Of a stretch of DNA of 64,000 nt, positions 49,065 to 60,900 are shown piece after piece. The stretch is from NCBI GenBank assembly GCA_950106755.1, contig OX467089.1, forward strand, positions 28,873,345 through 28,937,344, written 5' to 3'. The notes beneath the pieces were generated by a model, which worked only from the letters and a program-made list of their open reading frames with translations, was not told the origin of the DNA and ran no database searches. Origin of the DNA: Climacium dendroides. Its lineage: Eukaryota; Streptophyta; Bryopsida; Hypnales; Climaciaceae. Both the position numbers and the translations under genes were made by a program. Position 1 is the stretch's first letter. The number at the start of each line of letters is the position of its first letter.

Positions 49065-49380
49065 GACTCTAGAAGCAAATCATATTTATATCATGACCAC
49101 AAAATAGAACTGCATAGCATTGAGAACATGAAACACCATCCACAAACAAACCTAGAACGTGAATCAATCACACCATCCAAGCAACTAGGAAGCTCCAATT
49201 GAGCTGATTTGAGACACGAGCACTAAACCATGACTATTTTATTAGAGGCATAAGGACTGAAATTACAAATCTCCAGAAAGCAGGCTTAAGTTAGTTCGAC
49301 TCGAGCTAAATTATACTAGGGCATGGAAATTGAGAACCTATGCCTCCCTTAGCATAGTCCTAACGAATGTAGGAAGATGC

Positions 49381-50582
49381 CTACACGACCTCCATCAACT
49401 TATCGTACTCCCTCTTCTGTTTTCTATCGTCACAGAGCATGCGGCGTCCAATTCGATTGGCCGCATTCTCTCGGAAGGACTTAAGTCCTTCTTCACGAGC
49501 CACGTGAAGATTCTGGAACCAAGGGAGCAGGACATCCAGGAGGAAAGTGTCCTTCACACCGTTACCTCTGTATGACCATGACTCCGGTAAAATGACGTTC
49601 TCAGCATTGTTAAGAATGTGCTTCATGGGACTGTCATCCACTATCACGGTATTTTGGGACGAGAACCTCCCTCGGTAGCCAGTGAACAAGGTCTCCAAGT
49701 TTTTAAGGAAGAGTTCCTTATTTGTACTTGGCTCCCTGAATGTTGTAATTCTCGAGTTTTTTTCCCTACATTTCAGAGTCGTACAAGAGGTCTGTCCTAG
49801 TTTGACTACCGACAGGTCGAGCCCCTTAAAGAGATAGGCGGCCACTTCATCAGTGGTGGAAATCTTCATACTGCTCCACACTGAAATTGTAGCTATCTCT
49901 CCTAACGCACGTAAGAAATCAGAACACCCGGGACGGACATACACTAGCTTTGGCCCCACAACTGCTGGCTCAGTAGCAGAGTGCGGTTGGAATGCGTCCC
50001 CAGTCTGTTTGGTCCAGCCCTTATACTTGTGATCTTCACAGGCGCACAATACCCCATTGAGGTCTAGGACGACGTTGATCCACTTGTCCACAGCCCTGGA
50101 CTCCAATGGAAGATTGACCACCTCCGTAAGTCTTGGAAGATCACGTGGAGGATCAGATTCCTGATAAACAATGGATGAATGTGGAGCTAGTTATTATCCT
50201 GCATTCATAGCCTCTGGACATCGCGCTAATTGAAACGGTCGTTCAGATTTGTAGGTGTCACTAAACAAACACAGAATTCAGAATGTAAAATTCAAGACAT
50301 ACCTTCTTGCTACGAGGTCTCGGCTGTCTCCGCAGTAACATCCCTTGTCGTAGCGGTTGGCTTGGGTATCATGACCTCGAGAAGATCGGCATCAGGTATG
50401 ACACTGTCTTCAAGTAGAAGAGCGGCACTATTTAAGGATTCAGGCTTGTCCTCTTTGAAGGTGACATTCTGATCCATCGGCTCGTAGACAACATTAGGCA
50501 CATGCTTCGATGAGGTCAGTTCGGAAGTGAGTACACCTGATGCAACAGTAGGTGGCAATAAATCTACAACATTGACAGCGCC
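49381..50582 (-). CDS. FCP1-like HAD phosphatase, at least two exons
   Basis: Exons about 50582-50303 and 50160-49381 with good GT/AG borders. The second exon has the FCP1/NIF-type HAD motifs in order: motif I 'VVLDLNGVLC', motif II 'VYVRPGCSDFLRAL' with 'SVWSSM', and motif III 'NTVIVDDSPMKHIL'. By family knowledge these enzymes remove phosphate from Ser/Thr of proteins such as the RNA polymerase II tail. The second Asp of the D-x-D nucleophile pair is Asn here, as I recall for some plant FCP1-like proteins, so activity is uncertain. One TAG (S-TAG-Q) occurs near the end of the first exon; the second exon is uninterrupted for 246 codons. It lies downstream of the ParB/methyltransferase-like gene on the same strand. 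Confidence 0.7.
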
Positions 50583-50821
50583 TACAAGTCAGGAGTGTAC
50601 AAAGGAAGTGTTGTAAGGAATCCGGGTATTACCGCTTTACATAAAAATGTTTTGATGTACATACACAATGTCTGAAAATTTTGAACTCCATGGTTCGGTC
50701 CACTAGAAGTTCAGCTATGTCAAAATTGTTGAGTTGTCTATGAGATAACTCTAAAACTACATACAGCCCACGTCAAAAACCAGATCGAGTTGAGCTAAAA
50801 CTGTACAAGAACACCGAGTGA

Positions 50822-53800
50822 TCATTGAGGTGCACCTGAGCTGGACTCTTGGCTAGGAGACGCGGTTGGCTAGTTGGGGGTCTCCACCACATCACCACTT
50901 CCTGCCTTTGGAGGAGCAAGTGCACACTACGCCTCCACAAGTACCGGTGGCGCAACCGCGGATGATGGTGGAGGAGGTGGTGTCCTAGGCGGTGGATGCG
51001 AGGGTGGTGTAGGCACCGCGAACTCTGACGGGCCTACCTGACCTGAAGGTGGGGCCGAAGACGACACTGATGGCTGGTTTTCAAGCCTCAGCTGAGGTGC
51101 CGTAGGCTGGACCTCGGCCATGGGCCTTCCACCCTTCATCCACAAAATCAAGGCGTCTAACTTGTCGTTAGCTTCCTTGGAATCTTGCAGCATGAAGGTC
51201 TACATGTTATCCAGCCTCTTGTTCATCTGCTGCTACTGCAGGATGTTCTCCGCCCGATCTTGGAGCCGCTTCTCCTCGATCTCAGCAAACCTCCTCTCGA
51301 GGATGTCATCCACGAGTGAAGTCTTCCTTCTCTTCCGCGGATGGGTGGACGACAGAGTTCACGACGGTTGCGTCTCAATCGCGTCTCCAGTTGACGCAGA
51401 GGAGCCACGATGCTCTGTTGGTGTTGCACGAATAGGCGATGAAGGAGGATCGGGCATTTCATCTTGCTGGCAATCCTTTGCGTCGTCATCGGAGCTGGAG
51501 ATCACTTCAGGCTCTTCGATAGGTCTCTTGCTCCGACGACCAGTGGATGGAGAATCCCATGGGGTCCTTCGCATTGTCTTCGCGGGCGAAGGTGTCGAAT
51601 GAGACTCCCGCTGCCTACTTGACTTAGGCTCCTCCACTCTATAGCCCGACTCCAGAAAGTCGGCCCTGTCAAGCAACATGGCCGTAGTGACGATGTCGTT
51701 CCAGAAGGGGGAGTCCTCTTTAACTCCAACTGTGAATACATTCACGGAACTCATCTGCGGTGACAAAAACAAGCGTTTATCATCAGTACACTATCATATC
51801 AGCTCGAGTGGAGCTGAATCAACAGACAATTAAGCTCGATTCGAGCTGAAGTGACACTCATAATGAGTTTGAATGAATGTGGGGGAAGAGGGCGTACCAC
51901 CGCAACGCATGTGAACTTCCCTCCGGCAAAGACCGAGAACACACTGTCACCAGCCTTGCAGAAGGACTTCACCATCCACAAGTAGAATTCCATGCAAAGC
52001 TCTACGTTGTATAAGCGGAATTCCAGTTCATTGTACCCGCGCGGCGTGTTGAAAACCGGTGTGTCCGGAGCCCAAAATGCATTTGGGATTTTGACGTCCG
52101 TGTAGTACTCGGGTTTAAATAAGAACATGAGCAGGACCTTGGCATGGGACTTTGCCTTTGCCGACGACATGTCACCTAGACACTTGTAGTCGCCGGGCAT
52201 GTAGTCCACATACTCGCACCTGAACTTGTGCAACTCCTTGTGGTTTTGCACAAATGCCGTTACTTGCGTCTACTCCACTACATCCGCACAGATAAAAAGC
52301 CAGACTGGGACCTCCTCCAACAGGGGCTTGCGCTTCCCCATCAACAACAGCATGACAGTGTTGAAGTAGGGAATCGCAATTGTGCCCTTCTGCTTGGACA
52401 ACACTCTCAGAATCAAACGGAAGTCAATGACCCCTACTTTCAGATCAGCCAGGGTGTCTACAGTCTACACACCGGTTGGCCATGCCGTGTGTCTATCGTC
52501 CTTGATGTTGTATGGCGCATAGTACGCCACTGCTGATGGCGGGACAAAATTCTTTCTCTCTCTCTGAAAGACCTTGAAGAACTCAACAGCGTGCTTAGAA
52601 ATTTCTTCTGTGGACTTATTCTTGGACTTCAACTGCTTAATCTCTGAAAAGAACTCCTTCCCAGGCCTTTCGAGGAGAACATTCATTGTGGCCGAGGTGA
52701 CGAAATGTTTGGACTTAAACTCCTTCCATTTCTCCGGCACGACCTCATTGTCCGCGTTCAAGAGTCCGAGTGATGGGTCAATTTTGTTCAACTCCTTCTT
52801 CACAAACTGTTTTTGTTTGCGCCTCTCAATCCAGGCACTCAATGAGTAGCAACTTTCCAAAACTGAAGATGACTACTTGATCGTCACTTTCGGATGAGGC
52901 TGCTTTCTTTTGTCGCCAGACTTATTCAAAATATGGTTGGCGAGCTTCTTCAGGTCCTCGTACGTGAGATTCCCGAAGAATTCGAAATACTCCTTATTGA
53001 GCATTCCGTTCTCCGTTTTCCATGAAGGCTTGGCGTTAAACTTCTTGAGCGTGTCTGGGTCAACGAGCTCGCCATGTGCCGCACTGGAGATGACCTCACT
53101 CTAGAGGTTGAAGACTTCGTCTGGTGCTGTGATAATTTTTACCTCGTTGGTTATCACCAAACTATTTTTTGCGTCTTTTCCTTTAGCCTTGGTCTGACCC
53201 TTGGCGACATCGATCATGGAGAACCGCATTTGCATGGCCTTCAAGAATTCCTGCAACGAATTGTTACATTCTCTGACAGTTAATGAATGAGCTCGACTGG
53301 AGCTGAACTACTACGGGGTTTCGAGGGAGGGACATATCCCAGTGCAAATTGAGCTCGAGTCGAGGTGAATACTTACCGCATATTTCATCTTATTGATGTG
53401 CGCCTCCTTGGACCGCCGGGAGCTTGTAACAGATCCAGAGGAAGTGTCATCCTTGGGGTTCCGCGGTTTCCCCATCTCCTCCCAGACCTTCCGTGCCCCT
53501 AGAATGTTCGTGGCCCACGATGGCTGGATTGCTTGAAAGTGGTTCACGTGGTTGTAATACGCTGAAATGGATCGCAGAATTTCAGCGTCCTCGGTCCACA
53601 CAATGTAGCAACTCCATGCTCGGTAGTCGTTGACGATCTCGGGCGCGACATTGTACTTGGGGTCTTGCATTAGTTTGCTTGCCCACACACTGTGCTGCCC
53701 GTTTATTATGTAGAAATCGTCGTCCTTGATTTCTTCCCACGAATCATCACCGTCTCTTGTGGGCTTGTTCACGGGCATCACGTAGAGGGTCTGCCGATTG

Positions 53801-54819
53801 CTGTGGTCTGGCATATTTACGAGCCAGTGCATCATGTCTTCAACGATGCAATCCTCCTTGCTTCGGATGTTCAGTGTGGCCGGTGCCTGAATAAGTTTGT
53901 CGATGGAAAGGGTCTTCTTCTCCATCTTGTACAAGAACACATCCGTGCAAGCAGTCCAGAACCTCTTATAGGCCTTGTTGGACTCTTTGTAGTCCGTCTT
54001 CCTGTTCACCCACAAGGACTCGGGAATGTCACTGAAGTCGTAGGCGATGTCGTCAACGCCGGACTGATCTCCCGATTTCTCCATGGACTTCTGTTGGGAG
54101 GACGAGGCAAGGTTATTGGTTTGCCTTTGTTGTCTCCCGGGATCAGCAGGCTTTTTGTTTTGTTGCCCCCTCCTTTGTGTATCCGCAAGAGGTTGCTTGT
54201 TAGTGGAGATCTGACTCCCTCCTTGGCTCTCCACATTCAAGGACATGGTGCGGGCAATTTTGCTTTCCCGCTCTATGGTTATTTTCGTTTTCAAACAAGC
54301 AAAGTCTTGGAACATTTGCCTGAGCTTCCTACATAGTTTGTGGCCTGATATTGGATCTCCGTTTTCTTTCAAGAAGACCCTCTCGTTCACCTTCTCCTCG
54401 AGCTCCCTCATGTGGTCCTGAAACGACGTAGTTTCAAGACTCTAGATGAGATTTGTCACGCGGAATGGTATTTTCTCAGAGTTGAAGTGGATGGTGAAGT
54501 TGTATTGATCTTTAGCGGGGACACCCAAGACAGCCGTTTGATAGTAAATTTTAATCGTTGGCGGAATGTCTTCCACCACGTCCTTCACTTGCTCTTCGTA
54601 GGATAGCGAGAGGAAGTAGCTCATCCCCCTGTATTTCACGCAGAAGGCAATGAGCTCTGTACAGGGGATCATGGTAAGGCTCCAGCACTGGACCCTCTCG
54701 GGGTAAGTGAATTCCCAGTACTCCCCGTCGTCTAGGAAGTCGTCCCTGTCATCTTCACTGACCTTTAGAACTTCTGTCCTTGTGAAGTATTGTTGCAGCT
54801 TCTCAACTTGGCTATCCAT
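50822..54819 (-). pseudogene. ParB-like plus beta-class methyltransferase-like protein (ten stops, no frameshift)
   Basis: Three reverse-strand exons with clean borders and phase 0: 54819-53377, 53250-51898 and 51754-50822 (TGA), 1243 codons in one frame. Exon 1 holds 'DDDFYIINGQHSVWASKLM', resembling the DGQHR/ParB-like core. Exon 2 ends and exon 3 begins within a motif-I-like stretch 'AGDSVFSVFAGGKFTCVAV' joined to 'FTVGVKEDSPFW', the pattern of an F-x-G-x-G strand-helix-strand with its acidic end. ParB-like plus N4/N6 methylase is a known phage and bacterial domain pair; here it is an intron-bearing eukaryotic gene. Motif IV is not recognisable, so catalysis is doubtful. Exon 3 continues with a coiled coil and a Pro-rich tail. 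There are nine internal TAG and one TGA stops; one TAG replaces a CAG within a CAG run. Confidence 0.55.
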
Positions 54820-54829
54820 CTACACATTG

Positions 54830-55850
54830 CAATGTGTTCAGCATGTTAGCTTATTCATTTATCTCGATTCGAGCTTATAGCTTCAGTCAGTTATCGCTAC
54901 ATTGCCTTTTGCATGGGATTCAATGTCTGATCGTTTTGCTGCATGTTGTCTATCTGTCATTATTTTCTAATTCTCATTTTTTTTGCAAGTATGTTTATGT
55001 CATTGATGCTTATAAGAGCTCGAGTCGAGCTTCCTGGTTTGTTGTTTTTCTCACCATCCATTGTAGACTTTTTAGGTATGGATTAAGATTTGTTTCATTA
55101 TCTACTTGTGTAGTGCTATATTAATACCGGGAGAGCTTGAATCGAACTCTTAGGTTTCGGTTTCTAGTATCATTGCGCTTCTGTTGTCATTTTTCCTTGG
55201 TTGGTTTTCTGTTGTTGGGAGAGCCAATAAGCTGTGTGAAACTTTATTGTTTATTACTTCTTCTTTATGAGATTAGTGGATTCTTTCTCCATCAGATCGA
55301 ATTGACCTGATTTTTTAGTTATCCATTCTTTGCGATAGAGTCTTTTAGGCTTTGTGGACTCTGTATTTAAGTTTATTTTCTCGACTTTGTGGACGCATGT
55401 GTGGTTTCGACATTTTTCATTATCATTATTTTCATTTTTTATGACATTGGGTTGTTTGAGCTTGTTTCGAGCTAATTTAATTTTGCATTCAAATGTGTCT
55501 TAGGTTGATCTTATCATTGATTTCGTTTTAATCTGATTGACAATAACATTACTTTAGATTGATGGACCTTCTTGTTTAAAATCAACTCAATTCGAGCTGA
55601 GTGCAGTGGGTCTTTTGCATTGTCTAGAGAGACGTTCCGTTTGGTTATGAGTGCATTTACTATACTTCACTTCTATCGTGTTGTCGTTGAGGTTCGAAAA
55701 CCAGGATTTTGCTCGAGTCGAGCTGGTTGGGTGGTTCTACTTTCTACATATTCAGCTCGAACCCATCTGATTAACGAGATTGCATTTTCGACATTTAGTG
55801 TTGTTCGAGCTGAATTTGCATTTGATTGTCGCTAAAGCTAACCCTATAGT
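54830..55850. other. Gene-free flank carrying the palindrome cluster
   Basis: T-rich non-coding DNA upstream of the ParB/methyltransferase-like gene. Apart from the palindromes there is no recognisable feature. Confidence 0.5.
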
Positions 55851-56494
55851 GGACCCTGACCTGAATGTTATCAATAGACCCTACGAACTCCTAAGCGAAC
55901 CCTACGAAAACCCTACTCAGACCGTAACACAGACCTTGCCAACCTTTTTAAACCCATGATAAAAGAATGATTCAACCTCCAGCAAATGCAGAAGAAATGA
56001 AATAGGCATCATACCACTGGGAAATAAGTCGATGAAGAAGAATCACCGAATGCCACAAAATTACTACTACCATAGAATTAGGTCAACAAAATCAGAGTCC
56101 CACCAAATTGTCCCAAATCCGCAATACTAAACCAGATTAACTGCACCTACATGGTCAAATGTGCAAACAAGTTTAGGCTGCTGCAAGTGACATCATATGC
56201 AATTCAAATACTTCGTCAATTGCATACGGAAAAAGAACACTATGAACCTAAAGCCATTCATACTAAATAATAAAACACAGAAATTTAAAAACTTGAAAAC
56301 TCAATCCAATACATACAGGACAATAAACCTGTGAACGTGGACTATGTAAACCAAGACCAATGCACGTAGCACAACAAGTACAAGCTTGTGCAAATAATAC
56401 TATCACACACTACAATTGCCAAATCTAGTTACATCCCGCTAAGAACCAGACTACACCAAACTAATTGTCACTGAAGCAAACTCTATATCGCAGT

Positions 56495-56660
56495 TGACAT
56501 ACCAGAAAATTGTCACTGAATACCAACTAACATACCAGCTAATATACCAGAAAATTGTCACTGAATACCAACTGACATACCAGCTGAAAACCAAAACTGA
56601 CATCAACTCCCAGAAACACAGAACGCACTCACAGGAACACAGAACGCACTCTCACGAAGA
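56495..56660 (+). repeat. Two adjacent short tandem repeats
   Basis: A unit of roughly 45-50 bp with 'accagaaaattgtcactgaa' occurs twice (56501 and 56546), with 'taccaac..acatacc' between. It is followed by a two-copy 22-bp repeat 'acacagaacgcactc'. Non-coding; the rest of 55850-57000 shows no gene. Confidence 0.6.
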
Positions 56661-57039
56661 CAATCACACGGCGCAGCAACAGGGAATGACAAAAAAATGC
56701 TTTACCTCGTGCTCTAGAAGCGTAGTGGCAGCTACAAATTTTTGTTTGCCTTGCCGCATGCTCCAAAAGCGCACTCAGAGGAAAATAGAAACAACTGAAG
56801 CTGATACCAACGACGCTAGTTTGTGTGCCTAAAAGCGTGAGCTCAAAAGCTGTGAGCATACGTTTTGTGAGCCTAGAGCGTTGATTTAAAAAAATTAAAA
56901 TTTGTTTAGGCCAATAGAGAAAAAAGGGGAGACATTTCAAAAATTTAATATTAATAGTAAAATTTCAGCCCTATGACTGTGGATCTATAACCGTGGAATT
57001 GTTGTAGTATGCACACCACAATTTTTTTTTTTTTTTTGG

Positions 57040-57121
57040 GGGGGTGAAAGTCCTGACTTTGAAGCGCCTAAAAGAGGTTTCTCGGTACCGAGAGAGGTTT
57101 TCAAGGGTGAAAAAGTCGCGG

Positions 57122-57152
<31 letters not shown>

Positions 57153-57240
57153 GTTGAAAGTCCTAACCATGAAACCTCTCAAAGGGTCTCTTTGTATCGA
57201 GAGAGGTTTAGGGTGGTGTCAAAGTTGCAAAATTTGGGTG
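57040..57240 (+). repeat. Duplicated about 100-bp unit separated by poly-A
   Basis: 'gaaagtcct.ac..tgaa' to 'gagagaggttt' appears at about 57046-57100 and again at 57155-57210, with a 28-base A run (57121-57149) between and a T/G run before the first copy (57022-57045). No coding function; 57240-57917 likewise shows no gene. Confidence 0.5.
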
Positions 57241-57917
57241 ATTTTTTGGGACCTACTTACAACATGACAAACAACTCTTTGGACTTTTGTCATGGCCTAA
57301 TTTTTGCCCACCAATGCTTAAGTGGTCAACTATAGGTGGCTCAACTTTAAGATTTTTTGTCTTTCATGAATTAATGATATTTGAAGGTAAAAAATCATTA
57401 AGTTATTGATTATTTCAAGTTTGGCTTGTTGAAGCAAACTGTCCCAATTTTTAAATATTGAAGTTCATTAACTTAAGTTTAATAAAGCTCAACACTCAAT
57501 TGTCGATGGCCTCAATCTGTTTAGATGGGAGGAGCGGAAAAAAAAAAATTTAAAAAAAAATTAAAATGGGGGTACACTAGGATTAGGTGGATAGGAATAT
57601 TTTGTGAGGCTTTAATATAAAATTAGTCCCACTTGTGTACTTCCTAAGTCCTAACCAAACACAAATTGACGGAGAAGCATTGTAGTGTACTTTCACACGT
57701 TTCATACATTACACATAGTATATAAAGCATTTACATTGCCTATAGGGAGAAGAATATGCAACAATCAAAGTTACACACTAATCACTCTGCAAAATTATAG
57801 ATAAAGCATACATAGTTCCGTACATGTAGTATTTTCACTCAAAGTTCCAAATACATATGAATCTAACTCTACATGCTGGGCTTGTATAGGACGGTTCTAC
57901 ATATTCTAACTACAGTT

Positions 57918-60900
57918 TTAAGAATTCATTTTGATCATCCCTACATTTTCAAGTAGTTTCATGACTTCATCCATGCTGAGGCTTGGAGCATGGATGAAGG
58001 GGTCCTTCTTTGAATCTACTTTGTAAAGGTAACGGAAAATGTAATATAAATGTTTGCAGTTGACATATTTCCCTCGCTTACCAATGGAGGTAGAGATCAT
58101 AGTGCTAAAGGACAAACAAGTGCAAGATGGAAAATTAGAAAGAGTGACCCGGTTCACCATATGGTGAGGTTCTATGCCTGACTGTAGAGTAATGATAGCT
58201 CCAAGTCCTGGGTAAGGCAAAATGTTCACTCCGAGAATGATTCCAGATACATTTCGGGCACTCTCCCATTGATTCCGGTGCTCATCAATAGGTGCCTTCT
58301 CATTCCTACGAATGTTTTTTCCATTCCTAACACATGGTGGCTTGTTAGCATGAGGTGGTCTTGTGTACGTCCATTCTACAACCTCGAATAGTTTTGAAGA
58401 CGTGAAGAGCCATCGTGGAGACAAAGGTAGTTGCTCCTGGAGGTTGAAACCTGCTTCTTCAAACAATGTGATTTCATCAGAAGTGAGGGCAGTACCAAGC
58501 ATCACGGGCCACACGCGAGGGATTTCAGGTCGGCTAAGAACATGAGACCTTCTGGGACCCATTACACATCGCTTGATGTCGTCTGGACAAAACCAAAATT
58601 CATCAGTCTCCACTCTAGACCCTTTGAACTCACGCTTCTGCCCCTTATATAATGGAGCAGCTGTGGCTGTAGCACCCCTCACAATGATCATCTTGCACTT
58701 AACCTCCGTTTCCGATTGAATGGCATGGCACTTTCTCTTAGACTTCACAGAAAGGCAGGCTATGTGCCACTAAAATGGATCACAATCTGTCTCCAACACA
58801 TGTTTGACATGAGGAACTGGTGGTGTATCATCCACTGCATTCCTAACATGGCTTGGAGCTGACCGAATTTGAACGCGTGGGTGGAAAAAATTCACCTTAT
58901 CTAGGCGATGAGAATCTCCTTCGAAGCCAATAGGAACATCAAGGGTCCTCTTAATGGACCCAAACACTTCTTCTCCTTCCAAGTGGGGGATGCGTGTACA
59001 AATGTCTTCAGCACCAGGCATACTGCACAAAGCATCAATAATTCGTTTCCCGTCCATTGATGCTACTACCCTCTTCAACTTTAGGTCCTGACGGGAAGGT
59101 CCATGTCCAGATGGCCTACCATTAAGGTACACTCGATAATTGGTCATTTACATGAAGGCACGGACCCAATCATCACATGTCGCAATGTATAAGTCTGTAC
59201 CGCGTTTACCGGATGCTTGTAGCCACTTGTTGTGAATCGTCTCAGAGAGGTTACAAGATGGAATGTCAGCCAATTCTTCCACGGATAGATCCTGTACATT
59301 GTTTTGGCACTCACATTAGCAATAATCCAAAACTCAACGTGAAAACTGCATATAAAAGACAAATGAATCGAAAGGTAGAAGAATGCGGTATTTACGGTTT
59401 CCATGAAGCCCCCCCATTGACGGTATTTGAAGTGCCAGAAAGCTAACCACAATTCAAGCTCCTTTAGAGATTCCTCTGATGCCGCACCAGAAGAGTACCA
59501 CCACGCCTTGATTTGGAGGTACCTACTCTCTGCTTCCTCTAAGTTCTTAGCATCTTTGTAGTCTTTGCATAGCTTCATGTGTTGGCATTGAAGTTCACGC
59601 TTAATGAGTTTTTCGGTGTGTTGCTTCATGGAGGTAGCCCAATGAAAAAGGCAAGTGCGTTCTCTGTCAATCATCTTGATGGATGGATCTTCAGATCCAT
59701 AAACAATTCTAACAGCATTCTAATTGGCTTGTGCGCTGTCTGCCATAAAGCCTTTGAAGTTAGGATTTGGCAAGCTGTTCTTCTCCATTACCTTATTGAG
59801 ACACCTCCACATAATGACTTGCCCTTCGGTATCTTCTGATTGCATGTCACAAACTGCAATTGTCATTACCTTGCAATAAACTAAATCATATACGTGGCAC
59901 GCAATTGTGGTCCAGCCCTTCACGCGTTTTACATAATCAAACATAAGCCAACAATTCGCCAGATCACCTCCGGGTTGCATCCTCCTCACAAGGTCAACCC
60001 CGCTCCCTAGGCCATCTACGAGCATCTTGAAGAGATACACCTTGTTCTGTCCTTGTCCTGGGAACACACTGTCATGAATAAACTCAATCTTTGCTTGTTT
60101 CTTCATTGCAAGTAGACGATCAATCTCCCCTCCTCCTACTCTAGTGCTACAAAAAGAAGCAATGATGTTCCGGACATTCGGCGAACTAAGGACTTGAAAT
60201 TTATCCATGACATCATCAAGAGCCTTGCCTTGCAACATCTCCTTGGGTCCGTCACCAGAGTGAACTAAGAATGTATTGAGGAATTCCTTGCTAGCAGCCA
60301 ATGCAATGGCTGATGCTTTAGCAGTAGGGGTTTTTGAAACTTCTTTTGCAATGAGACCTGAAATAGTATCAACTGCATCTCTACACAAACCATCACTAAC
60401 TGGGTGGACATGAGTACCTAGATGGATGCATGCCCTTGTCATGTGGGATGGACCCATGACATAGTAAATCCTTCCGTTACAGAAATTGATACAAATGGGC
60501 GGTAATTTGCAGACTTTGCAAACTACAGTGGAGTCTCTAGGCGGATTGGATCCTACAAGGAATGGAGTGGCTGTGTTACCCATCCACTCTGTTTCATTTC
60601 TACTGGAGCATCGATTCAAATAATCGCATGTAGGATTTGAACATGCCAAATGACCAACACAAGACGACTTCCTGAATTTAAGCCCTAACTCGTTGTGAAT
60701 ATTAGAAGTGATTGTACGACACCATGTATGGCCATCATAGCGTTTATCCATGCCAGCCATATTCTTTGAAGAACTCGATCCAGACGCCGACCTACACGGT
60801 GGAAGCTCAAAGATAATATCTTCATCAAAGCTAGTTGGAAGGAATTGGACCTTCTTACATTCAATTGAATCAAAGTTGAGATTTGCAATCTCGTTCCTAG

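Larger units (their letters stand above)
49291..55820. repeat. Dispersed palindrome AGCTCGAnTCGAGCT
   Basis: About 15 copies, all outside exons: for example 49291-49309, 50783, 51801-51817, 51831-51849, 53289-53307, 53349-53369, 54861, 55013-55033, 55131-55151, 55293, 55455-55477, 55581-55602, 55709-55728, 55751 and 55803. Both introns of the ParB/methyltransferase-like gene hold two copies each, and about nine lie in the 1 kb upstream of it (54830-55820). Consensus ttcAGCTCGAnTCGAGCTgaa. Confidence 0.85.

Noticed and set aside
53692..54336. 214-residue forward frame
   Set aside because: It is antisense to the first exon of the ParB/methyltransferase-like gene, which has motifs and splice borders.
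50822..54819. UAG used as a sense codon (nine in-frame TAG, genuine ends TGA or TAA)
   Set aside because: In the gypsy pol, TAG replaces conserved Trp as well as Gln, which no single reassignment explains, while C-to-T change explains both. A search for a tRNA with anticodon CUA would settle it.
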